A stretch of DNA of 6,068 bases from Victivallales bacterium. Lineage in GTDB: Bacteria > Verrucomicrobiota > Lentisphaeria > Victivallales > JAUVCU01. The translations under genes and the position numbers were made by a program. The stretch lies in NCBI GenBank assembly GCA_029934175.1, contig JAOZMT010000145.1:1-6068 (forward strand). Direction: 5' to 3'. A model generated the notes under the pieces. It was not told where the DNA came from. It searched no databases and was given only the letters and a program-made list of their open reading frames with translations. Positions 1 to 6,059 of the stretch are shown here, in pieces; position 1 is the stretch's first letter, and every line of letters starts with the position of its first letter.

Positions 1-63
1 AAATATGATGAGTTATATGAAAAATCTGAAGATTTTAAAACAATGGTAGACATGCAAACTTAA
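1..63 (+). CDS. C-terminal end of an unidentified protein (partial)
   Basis: An open frame enters from the left edge and encodes 20 residues ending ...DFKTMVDMQT before TAA at 61-63. The amino-acid mix (charged, with D/E/K and few rare residues) looks like real coding sequence. The stop lies 7 nt before the ATG of the next, damaged glycosyltransferase gene, as expected for a preceding operon member. Too little is visible to assign a family. From its neighbours it is probably another polysaccharide-biosynthesis gene, but that is inference only. Confidence 0.5.
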   Translation, partial: KYDELYEKSEDFKTMVDMQT

Positions 64-306
64 AGAAAAAATGAAAGGAATACTATTCTTTATAAATTCC
101 TTAGAAAGTAGAAGAACAGAAATAATATGCATTACCCTTTACAATTCTTTTGTAGAACGAGGCATTAAAGTAAATTTATTATTAATTTTTCTTGATGAAA
201 AGAACAGATTGAAGATGATTTATTAAAAAATGTCAATGTCAGTATTTTAAATGTAAAGCATGCTAGAAATTCCGTATTAAATAATATCAATTTTTAAAAT
301 TCAATA

Positions 307-471
307 GACTCTAAGCACACGATCCATTATACCTAAATAAAGTTTTAAATGAATTTTTAAGTGGTCCCAAATTTTTATAATGGGATTAATTGATTATTGG
401 GTAGATATCCAATAATCCATTTCAAAGAAAATGGTCTCATAATAAAATCAGTGCGTTGTGTGCTTAGAGAC
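307..471. mobile_element. MITE-like element, 165 bp, with 14-bp terminal inverted repeats and TA target duplication
   Basis: The left end 307-320 reads GACTCTAAGCACAC. The right end 458-471 is its reverse complement with one mismatch (GTCTCTAAGCACAC read inward). Both ends are flanked by TA (305-306 and 472-473), consistent with a duplicated TA target as made by IS630/Tc1-mariner transposases. The interior has no credible coding sequence. It carries a 9-bp perfect hairpin (392-400 with 409-417) and a smaller one (365-369 with 381-385). A TATAAT hexamer lies on the minus strand at 326-331, facing out of the left end, without a good -35. The element looks non-autonomous and would need a transposase supplied elsewhere. 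I do not recognise the repeat ends as those of a named family. Confidence 0.65.
392..417. repeat. Perfect 9-bp inverted repeat inside the MITE-like element
   Basis: GATTATTGG at 392-400 pairs with CCAATAATC at 409-417 around the 8-nt loop GTAGATAT. Past one mismatch, two more pairs can form outside the stem. Internal hairpins are common in non-autonomous elements. No T-run follows, so it is not an obvious terminator. Confidence 0.55.
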
Positions 472-721
472 TAGAAAAAGTATTAGTCTTCAATTAGCTA
501 TATTATTAGTTTTTTAAGTTAAATATATCATAATTGAAGGTGTATTAATACTATAAGAACCAAAAATTACGCTGTTAGAGGAGGTCTGTTTTATTGTAAT
601 ATCTTCTAGACAAAGAATTCAAAACAAGTAAAATTCCACAGGAGAAAAGCTCTTTTAAAGAACTGTCTAAAAATGCTGGCAGTTTTTATATAATGTTTAA
701 CAATAACAAATTATAAAAATC

Positions 722-1834
722 ATGAAAATTATATATATCGTCGCTTCTAATATTCCATCGCGTAGTGCAAACTCTATTCATGTAATGAAAATGTGTCAAG
801 CATTTGCACATAATGGACATGAAGTTACACTTGTCGTTCCAAATTGTTATAATGAAATGGAGAATGACATTAAAGATGAGTATGATTTTTATGGAGTAGA
901 AAACAAGTTTGTAATAAAGAAAATATTTTGTCCAAATATAAAAGGTAAAATGATTTTCTTTTTTCTTTTAAGTTTTATGTTCATATTAAGGCAAAAAACA
1001 GATTTGATTTATGGGCGATATTTGCCAACTTGCTTTATGTCGGCTATATTTAGGATGAAAACAATTTTTGAATTACATTCAGATATATGGAATTCAGGTT
1101 TATTAAATAAAATAAGACTTCGAATTATATTACAAAATAAAAATATAGATTTTGTTGTTATTTCAAAAGCCTTAAAAGTTTTAATGCAAAAAAAGTATCC
1201 TCACTTAATTAAAAAAATTATTGTTGCCCATGATGGGGCTGATAAGCCTGTATCTTTGTCTGAAAAAATAGATGACAAGTTTAATTATGAAAAAATAAAT
1301 GTAGGATATTTAGGTCACTTATATAAAGGTCGTGGCATTGATTTGATTATTAATATAGCAAATAAGATAAGGGATTGTGATTTTCATATTATTGGAGGAA
1401 GAAATGAAGATATTGAATATTGGGAAAATCAAAATTTGACAAATAATATTATTTTTCACGGATTTATTCAGCAAAAAAATGTTTATAAATATAGGAATTC
1501 ATGCGATATATTATTAGCACCTTATCAAAATCAAGTTTTTCTTAAAGATAAAAAACAAGATACGAGTAAGTTTATGTCACCACTTAAAATTTTTGAATAT
1601 ATGGCAAGTAAAAAAGCTATTATAATATCAGATTTACCCGTTTTACGAGAAGTTTTAAATGAATCAAATGCAATATTTGTTTCTCCTGATAATGAAAGTG
1701 AATGGATCAATGCAATTAATGAATTGAAAAAGAATGAAAAAAGAATGAAACTTGCTAATCAGGCTTATATTGATTTTGAAAAAAAATATACTTGGTTGAA
1801 AAGGGCTAAGTTTATAATTGATAATATCAAATAA
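722..1834 (+). CDS. Glycosyltransferase, GT4 family (GT-B fold)
   Basis: This 370-residue enzyme probably transfers a sugar from a nucleotide donor onto a lipid-linked glycan at the cytoplasmic membrane. The N-terminal acceptor domain starts MKIIYIVASNIPSRSANSIHV, with the SANSIHVMKMCQAFA...GHEVTLV segment typical of one GT4 group. A hydrophobic stretch at about 77-89 could touch the membrane. The C-terminal donor domain opens with GYLGHLYKGRG (195-205) and carries SPLKIFEYMAS (286-296), the nucleotide-sugar-binding segment. The second glutamate of the EX7E motif is E292, but the first is not present as Glu, as in other SPLK-type members. Length is normal. No Shine-Dalgarno is seen before ATG 722, yet the MKIIYIVA start fits the family. 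It follows the glycosyltransferase remnant by 5 nt. Donor and acceptor are unknown. Confidence 0.9.
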   Translation: MKIIYIVASNIPSRSANSIHVMKMCQAFAHNGHEVTLVVPNCYNEMENDIKDEYDFYGVENKFVIKKIFCPNIKGKMIFFFLLSFMFILRQKTDLIYGRYLPTCFMSAIFRMKTIFELHSDIWNSGLLNKIRLRIILQNKNIDFVVISKALKVLMQKKYPHLIKKIIVAHDGADKPVSLSEKIDDKFNYEKINVGYLGHLYKGRGIDLIINIANKIRDCDFHIIGGRNEDIEYWENQNLTNNIIFHGFIQQKNVYKYRNSCDILLAPYQNQVFLKDKKQDTSKFMSPLKIFEYMASKKAIIISDLPVLREVLNESNAIFVSPDNESEWINAINELKKNEKRMKLANQAYIDFEKKYTWLKRAKFIIDNIK

Positions 1835-1904
1835 GAAATCTCTGATAATTAAATTAAGAGTGGTTTCAATAATAAATTTTATTGTTTTTAATTTTAGCAA
1901 TGAA

Positions 1905-1911
1905 AAAAGGA
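1905..1911 (+). promoter_or_regulatory. Ribosome binding site for the gene at 1919
   Basis: AAAAGGA ends 7 nt before ATG 1919. This supports that start over the out-of-frame ATG at 1900, whose reading frame soon closes. It also shows that this organism uses Shine-Dalgarno signals at least for some genes. Confidence 0.7.
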
Positions 1912-1918
1912 CTTTTGT

Positions 1919-2938
1919 ATGAATATAATTTACATAGCAGATGCAGATTCTGTTTTTGCAATAGATAGATTTAATGTATTAAAAAAAACAATTAATCCAA
2001 AATATATAAAATTCATAGGTTTTATAAAAGAAAAAAATATTATTTTGAGATTGGTTAAAAATTTATTTTTATTGGTTAAAATCTATTTTTTGATAAAAAT
2101 AAAAAAAGTAGATATAGTTATACATTTAGGTGTTTATCAATTTATATTAAATTTACTTTCATATACAAGTGTTAGCACAATAGCAATTCCTCAAGGGTCA
2201 GAAATAAATCAATTGTATAAAGGACATGTTAAATTTCTAACAGATATTTTATTGTCTAAATCAAAATTTATTTTAGTGCGCTCTAAAGGAATGGAACAAA
2301 GATTATTATTTATAAAACCTGATATAAAAGATAAAATACATATATTAAATTGGGGAATTAAAGATATTTTTTTTATGGATACTAATTTTATAAAACAAGA
2401 TAAATCCATAAATATAATATCATATAGAGCAACAGGAACAATATATAACATTGATATTATTTTTGAAGCTATTAAGAAGTTAAAATTAAAGTATGAAAAC
2501 ATTAAATTTATTTATGTAGAATATAATAAGTCTATAGATATGAATTTAGATTTAAGTATTTGTGATGAAATTTATAATAATTTACAATCAAATGATATAG
2601 CTATGCTTTTAAAAAAGTCTGATATTTCTCTATCCATACCAAGTTATGATGGATTTTCTACTTCTTTAATAGAATCCATGGCAGCTGGAATATTATCTGT
2701 CATTAGTGATATAGAAGCATATAAATATGATTTAAATGAAAGTCCGTGGTTGCTAAAAAAAACAGATATTAAAATAGATAGTTTACTCAATGTTATTATA
2801 GATATCATTGAAAATAAAGAGTTAATAAATATGAAAAAAGAGAGAAGTGATTATATAAAAAAATATTATTCAAGAGCATCCCAAACTGAAATGTTAAAAA
2901 AAATAATATTTTCATGTAAAATGGACAATAAACAGTAA
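1919..2938 (+). CDS. Glycosyltransferase, GT4-like
   Basis: A 339-residue GT-B type glycosyltransferase for glycan assembly on the cytoplasmic side of the membrane. The N-terminal half is diverged: it starts MNIIYIADADSVFAIDRF without the usual glycine loop. A basic, hydrophobic segment at about 41-61 (IILRLVKNLFLLVKIYFLIK) probably binds the membrane. The middle has LVRSKGMEQRL, a common GT4 linker sequence. The C-terminal domain has SIPSYDGFSTSLIESMAAG: D244 and E252 occupy the EX7E positions, with Asp for the first Glu, as in GT4 enzymes with a DG-x-S version of the motif. ISDIEAY follows as in the family. It ends 2 nt before the next start, so translation is probably coupled. The gene is strikingly AT-rich (one 60-base line, 2041-2100, has only 8 G/C). 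Substrates are unknown. Confidence 0.85.
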   Translation: MNIIYIADADSVFAIDRFNVLKKTINPKYIKFIGFIKEKNIILRLVKNLFLLVKIYFLIKIKKVDIVIHLGVYQFILNLLSYTSVSTIAIPQGSEINQLYKGHVKFLTDILLSKSKFILVRSKGMEQRLLFIKPDIKDKIHILNWGIKDIFFMDTNFIKQDKSINIISYRATGTIYNIDIIFEAIKKLKLKYENIKFIYVEYNKSIDMNLDLSICDEIYNNLQSNDIAMLLKKSDISLSIPSYDGFSTSLIESMAAGILSVISDIEAYKYDLNESPWLLKKTDIKIDSLLNVIIDIIENKELINMKKERSDYIKKYYSRASQTEMLKKIIFSCKMDNKQ

Positions 2939-2940
2939 TA

Positions 2941-3447
2941 ATGAAAATACTACATATTGTTGAAAATTTAGATAACAGTTATGGAGGACCAGCTAAATCT
3001 GTTCCATTGTTAGTAAAATATTTAAATAAATTAAATATTGAAAATAAAATATTTACAATACAAGTTTATGAAAATGAAGAAAATAATATACTTTGTGAAA
3101 ATAATATAGATGTTATTAAAGTTCCATTAAAAGGTATTAAAAAAATAAAATTTTCTCCTATTTTAGAGGCAAAAATCACCAAAGAAATAACAGATGAAAC
3201 TATTATACATGTTCATACATTATGGACATATCCAACATATTTAGGATATAAAATAGCAAAAAAATCTAATATTCCATTGATTGTCTCGCTTAGAGGAATG
3301 ATGTATGATTGGTGTTTAAACCAAAGTAAATATATAAAAAAAATTGCAATGTGCTTATTTCAAAAAAAAATGCTTAAAAAAGCTAATATTATTCATATAA
3401 CAGAATCTAATGAAAAAAAAAGCTTTAGAGAATATAGGCATATATAA
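2941..3447 (+). CDS. Glycosyltransferase GT4, N-terminal part of a frameshifted gene
   Basis: The first 160 residues are the acceptor domain of a GT4 glycosyltransferase. They include MKILHIVENL, the loop GGPAKSVP (15-22), IIHVHTLWTYPTYLGY (88-103) and VSLRGMMYDWCLNQ (115-128), followed by the KANIIHITES linker. After K160 the reading frame passes a run of nine A (3413-3421) and ends eight residues later in unrelated sequence (SFREYRHI, stop 3445-3447). The missing half continues in another frame at 3422-4078. One A fewer would give a single 378-residue protein of normal family length. ATG 2941 lies 2 nt after the previous stop and has no clear ribosome site of its own, suggesting translational coupling. 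Alone, this half lacks the donor-binding domain and should be inactive. Confidence 0.85.
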   Translation: MKILHIVENLDNSYGGPAKSVPLLVKYLNKLNIENKIFTIQVYENEENNILCENNIDVIKVPLKGIKKIKFSPILEAKITKEITDETIIHVHTLWTYPTYLGYKIAKKSNIPLIVSLRGMMYDWCLNQSKYIKKIAMCLFQKKMLKKANIIHITESNEKKSFREYRHI

Positions 3448-4078
3448 TAATACTGTTCTTATTCCAAATGGTGTAGAATTAAACAATAAACCAGATGTTT
3501 TAAATCAAGAAATATTGAATAAAATTAATTACAAAGAAAATAAAAAATATATAATGTTTTTAGGTCGCATTGTTCACAATAAAGGATTACATTATTTATT
3601 AAATAGTTATACACACTTAAAAAAGAAGTATCCAAATATAGAAATATTAGTAGTTGGTGGAATAGAAGATAAAAAATATTTTAGAGGATTAGAACAAACT
3701 ATAGGAGTTCACTTTTTAGGCATATTAGATGGAATAGATAAATATACTATATTTTCCATTTCATCTTTGTTTGTATTGCCATCTTATACTGAAAATTTTG
3801 GAATTTCAATAGCTGAAGCAATGAGTTACAAAATACCAGTTATTACAACACAAGGAACTCCTTGGAAAGAATTAGAAGAAAAAAATGCAGGTTGGTGGGT
3901 TAAACTTAGTCAAGAAAATATTGATAAAGCTATAGATGAGGCGCTAAATTGTAGTGATGATGAATTAAGAGAAAAAGGAAATAAAGGATTTGAAATAATT
4001 AAATCTTATACTTGGGATAAACAAGCTTTAAAAATGAAAGAAACTTATAAAAATTTATTAAATAAAAGGAGAATATAA
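3410..4078 (+). CDS. Glycosyltransferase GT4, C-terminal part of a frameshifted gene
   Basis: This frame encodes the donor-sugar domain that the preceding half lacks. It reads KALENIGIYNNTVLIPNGVEL, then MFLGRIVHNKGLHYLL (the usual G-R-x-x-x-x-KG entry to the second Rossmann domain), then PSYTENFGISIAEAMS, with both glutamates of EX7E present (E284 and E292 of the rejoined protein). It ends with TTQGTPWKELEEKNAGWWV, a block characteristic of one GT4 group. The ATG at 3410 overlaps the A-run, has no Shine-Dalgarno, and encodes sequence that aligns as the middle of the gene, so an independent start is unlikely. The end (TAA 4076-4078) abuts the next ATG. The domain itself shows no decay, which argues for a recent shift, a sequencing error, or recovery by slippage. 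Confidence 0.85.
   Translation: MKKKALENIGIYNNTVLIPNGVELNNKPDVLNQEILNKINYKENKKYIMFLGRIVHNKGLHYLLNSYTHLKKKYPNIEILVVGGIEDKKYFRGLEQTIGVHFLGILDGIDKYTIFSISSLFVLPSYTENFGISIAEAMSYKIPVITTQGTPWKELEEKNAGWWVKLSQENIDKAIDEALNCSDDELREKGNKGFEIIKSYTWDKQALKMKETYKNLLNKRRI
3413..3421 (+). other. A9 homopolymer at the frameshift point
   Basis: Nine A follow TG and precede GCTTTAGAG. With eight A the gene reads E-K-K-A-L-E and continues to 4078; with nine it stops at 3445. Adding two A would also restore the frame. Another A9 run, at 3362-3370 in the same gene, is in frame and harmless. Such runs are sites of RNA-polymerase slippage and of replication slippage (phase variation), and also of sequencing error. Confidence 0.7.
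4064..4071 (+). promoter_or_regulatory. Ribosome binding site for the carbamoyltransferase gene
   Basis: AAAAGGAG ends 7 nt before ATG 4079. It lies inside the last codons of the upstream glycosyltransferase, whose stop directly touches the ATG. It is the strongest ribosome site in the window and would let this gene be translated even when the frameshifted gene upstream is not read to its end. Confidence 0.75.
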
Positions 4079-5821
4079 ATGTATATATTAGGATTGAATG
4101 CATATCACGGTGATAGTGCAGCGTGTATATTTAAAGATGGGGAATTAATAGCAGCAATTGAAGAGGAAAGAATTCGAAGAGTTAAGCATTGGGCTGGATT
4201 TCCAAACGAATCTATAAAATTTTGTCTTAATGAATGTAATATAAGTATAGAAGATATTGATTATATCACAATTTCAAGAGACCCTTCTGCAAATGTTTAT
4301 AAAAAAATAACACATACTTTAAAAAATCTTGTTAGTTTTTCAGCATTAAAAGATAGATTGGCAAATACAAGAAAAGTTCGTTCAATTAAAAGCGAGTTGG
4401 CAACAGTTTTTGAAATAAGTGAAGATAAAATAAAAGCTGAAATTCATAATGTTGAACATCACAGAAGTCACATTGCGAGTGCTTTTTTTGCATCGCCTTT
4501 TGAAGAATCAGCAATTTTATCAGTAGATGGTTTTGGAGATTTTACTTCGACGATGATTGGAGTAGGAAAAGGGACAGAAATTGAAATAATTGACAGTGTT
4601 ATATATCCTCATTCTATTGGAGTGTTTTACACAGCATTTACTCAATATTTAGGATTCGAGAATTATGGAGATGAATATAAAGTAATGGGCTTAAGTCCTT
4701 ATGGAAATGCTACAATGATAGATAAAATAAAAGATATAATTATATTTAAAGATAATGGGCTTTTCGAAATAAATAAAAAATATTTTACACATCCAAAAGA
4801 TGGTGTTACTATGAGTTGGGAAGATGGAAATCCTTTTATAGAAAATATTTATTCTGATTATATGGTAGAGGTCTTTGGAACAGCAAGAACAAAAGGAGAA
4901 GAGTTAACTCAGGAGCATAAAGATTTAGCTGCATCTATTCAAAGAGTAACAGAAGAGTTAATTTTTCATATATTAAATAATCTTCAAAAACGAACAGGAT
5001 TAAAAAATATTTGTATTGCTGGAGGAGTTGCTCAAAATTCAGTTGCAAATGGTAAAATTCTAGATAATTCAACATTTGAAAAATTGTATATCCATCAAGC
5101 AGGGCATGATGCAGGAACTGCAATAGGTAGTGCTTTATGGTTATATAATCAACTCCTAGGAAATGATAGAATTGAACCAATGTATCATAGTGCATTTGGA
5201 AGTAAATTTAGCGATAATGAAATTGAGGAATATTTGAAATCCGAGAATATTAATTATAAAAAATATAATGATGAAGAGTTAAATAATAAAGTTACAGATT
5301 GTTTAATAAATGCTGGTGTTGTTGGATGGTTTCAAGGCAGAGCTGAATTTGGGCCAAGAGCATTAGGAAATAGAAGTATTATTGCAGATCCAACAAGAGA
5401 TGATGCAAAAGAGATATTAAATCTGAAGATAAAAAGAAGAGAACCTTTCAGACCATTTGCACCATCTATATTGAAGGATTATGTAAAAGATTATTTTGAG
5501 ATAGTTGACAATGTTCCTTTTATGGAGAAGGTTTTTCAGATAAAAAAAGAGAAAAGAAGTTTATTGGCAGCAGTAACTCATGTGGATGGTAGTGGTAGAC
5601 TTCAAACAGTAGATAAGAATATAAATTCAAAATATTATGGACTTATTAAAAATTTCTACGAGAAAACAGGAGTTCCAATTTTGCTTAATACTTCTTTTAA
5701 TGAAAATGAACCAATTGTAAATACTCCAGCTGAAGCTTATGCTTGTTTTGCTAGAACAAAAATGGATATGATTGTAATGGGAAATATAATAGTGGAAAGA
5801 GCCGTTATCAGTAATCAGTAA
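4079..5821 (+). CDS. O-carbamoyltransferase, NodU/CmcH/TobZ family
   Basis: At 580 residues it has the normal family length. Family members make carbamoyl-adenylate from carbamoyl phosphate and ATP and move the carbamoyl group to a hydroxyl, often on a sugar. The N-terminal Kae1-like domain starts LGLNAYHGDSAACIFKDG and EEERIRRVKH. HHRSH (127-131) gives the HxxxH metal ligands, with D150 in SVDGFGD and D344 in AGHDAGTA as further expected metal or active-site acids. KVMGLSPYG (201-209) and GGVAQNS (315-321) are also family blocks. The C-terminal YrdC-like domain has GWFQGRAEFGPRALGNRS (416-433) and LLNTSFNENEP (535-545). All key motifs are intact. Placed after glycosyltransferases, it most likely carbamoylates a surface-glycan sugar. 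The last residues, ISNQ, and the stop come from the heptamer array that begins at 5807; homologues usually end about where ...GNIIVER falls. Confidence 0.93.
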   Translation: MYILGLNAYHGDSAACIFKDGELIAAIEEERIRRVKHWAGFPNESIKFCLNECNISIEDIDYITISRDPSANVYKKITHTLKNLVSFSALKDRLANTRKVRSIKSELATVFEISEDKIKAEIHNVEHHRSHIASAFFASPFEESAILSVDGFGDFTSTMIGVGKGTEIEIIDSVIYPHSIGVFYTAFTQYLGFENYGDEYKVMGLSPYGNATMIDKIKDIIIFKDNGLFEINKKYFTHPKDGVTMSWEDGNPFIENIYSDYMVEVFGTARTKGEELTQEHKDLAASIQRVTEELIFHILNNLQKRTGLKNICIAGGVAQNSVANGKILDNSTFEKLYIHQAGHDAGTAIGSALWLYNQLLGNDRIEPMYHSAFGSKFSDNEIEEYLKSENINYKKYNDEELNNKVTDCLINAGVVGWFQGRAEFGPRALGNRSIIADPTRDDAKEILNLKIKRREPFRPFAPSILKDYVKDYFEIVDNVPFMEKVFQIKKEKRSLLAAVTHVDGSGRLQTVDKNINSKYYGLIKNFYEKTGVPILLNTSFNENEPIVNTPAEAYACFARTKMDMIVMGNIIVERAVISNQ

Positions 5822-5960
5822 TCAGTAATCAGAAATCAGAAATCAGAAATCAGAAGTCAGAAATCAGTAATCAGTAATCAGTAATCAGTAATCAGTAATC
5901 AGAAATCAGAAATCAGAAATCAGAAATCAGAAGTCAGAAATCAGAAATCAGAAGTCAGTA
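5807..5960. repeat. Heptamer tandem array, 22 units, overlapping the end of the carbamoyltransferase gene
   Basis: Exactly 22 consecutive 7-bp units fill 154 bp with no insertion or deletion. Only two positions vary, giving ATCAGTA (T), ATCAGAA (A), GTCAGAA (G) and a final GTCAGTA. The order is T3-A4-G, T5-A5-G, A2 and GTCAGTA, so the array has a second level of organisation in blocks of 56 and 77 bp. The first five units' worth of T-type sequence supplies the last four codons and the TAA of the upstream gene within its opening 15 bases. A-type units are stop-free on the + strand in every frame, whereas T-type units bring a TAA every three units. Heptamer arrays of this design are known from filamentous cyanobacteria as STRR sequences; no relation is claimed. 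Confidence 0.95.
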
Positions 5961-5994
5961 AAGAAAAGAAATTTTAATCATCTTTCTAAAAAAA

Positions 5995-6024
5995 ATTAGT
6001 GTTCATTAGCGTTCATTAGCGGTT
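5995..6024. repeat. Three-copy 10-bp tandem repeat
   Basis: The units ATTAGTGTTC (5995), ATTAGCGTTC (6005) and ATTAGCGGTT (6015) follow each other directly, with GTTCATTAGC perfectly doubled at 6001-6020. From memory, similar decamer triplets (ATTCGTGTCC-like, ending in GGTTAA) are scattered between genes in several environmental bacterial lineages. I cannot check this here, and the function is unknown. Confidence 0.75.
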
Positions 6025-6033
6025 AAGATAAAA

Positions 6034-6059
6034 AAGAACTTTAAACCGATGAAGTTTTT
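6034..6059 (+). terminator. Weak hairpin, possible end of transcript
   Basis: AAGAACTT (6034-6041) can pair with AAGTTTTT (6052-6059) through one G-U pair around a 10-nt loop, and CTTT follows. The stem is AT-rich and uses up most of the T-run, so it is a poor intrinsic terminator. It is listed only because it is the sole candidate after the last gene, and because the window ends 9 nt later. Confidence 0.2.

Larger units (their letters stand above)
71..716 (+). pseudogene. GT4-like glycosyltransferase remnant, interrupted by a small mobile element
   Basis: From ATG 71 the frame reads MKGILFFINSLES then ITLYNSFVERGIKVNLLLIFLDEKNR, the usual start of a GT4 glycosyltransferase, although the glycine-rich loop is degraded. 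A frameshift near 200-211 moves the signal to the frame at 211 (EDDLLKNVNVSILNVKHARN), which meets TAA at 295. An insertion (307-471) follows. Joining 306 to 474 keeps that frame and gives IEKVLVFN, then, one frame over (491-514), QLAILLVF; both resemble the KVLVFNYQLA-type segment I recall from such enzymes. A last open stretch, 600-716, ends SSFKELSKNAGSFYIMF..., similar to GT4 C-termini, 5 nt before the next gene. Without the insertion about 480 nt remain of a gene normally near 1.1 kb, so most of the middle is deleted. The N-terminal assignment is fairly secure; the 600-716 part is tentative. Confidence 0.6.

Noticed and set aside
488..539. Inverted repeat CTTCAATTA / TAATTGAAG
   Set aside because: Nine matching bases 34 nt apart in very AT-rich decayed DNA, with no T-run and no flanking duplication. 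Probably chance.
538..693. Alternative reading of 538-693 as a transposase remnant (ending KNCLKMLAVFI)
   Set aside because: It contains a stop at 607-609, and I cannot tie it to a named transposase family. A competing frame over 600-716 fits a glycosyltransferase end better.
689..694. TATAAT as a -10 promoter element for the gene at 722
   Set aside because: There is no TTGACA-like -35 at 16-18 bp and no extended -10, and the sequence is so AT-rich that such hexamers are expected by chance. It also lies within the possible C-terminal scrap of the dead gene.
1867..1889. CAATAA...TTATTG hairpin followed by T5 between the first two intact genes
   Set aside because: The stem is six pairs, almost all A-T, too weak for an intrinsic terminator, and the downstream gene has no clear promoter of its own.
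1664..1900. Minus-strand open frame of 78 codons over the end of the first intact glycosyltransferase
   Set aside because: It is rich in I, F, N and K, as any AT-rich antisense frame would be, has no family motif, and lies mostly across a well-supported + strand gene.
2209..2502. Minus-strand open frame of 97 codons within the second glycosyltransferase
   Set aside because: It is antisense to a gene with clear GT4 motifs, with low-complexity composition and no ribosome site or recognisable domain.
3413..3428. Programmed -1 ribosomal frameshift on the A9 run
   Set aside because: A -1 slip would read AAG CTT and then TAG at 3426-3428, ending at once. Only a +1 shift, or loss of one A, reaches the second half.
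4935..5195. Minus-strand open frame of 86 codons within the carbamoyltransferase
   Set aside because: It is the shadow of a strongly conserved coding region. The predicted peptide (rich in L, Y, Q and F) looks like antisense translation.
5807..5960. CRISPR array
   Set aside because: The units are 7 bp with no spacers between them. This is a simple tandem repeat, and no cas gene is present.
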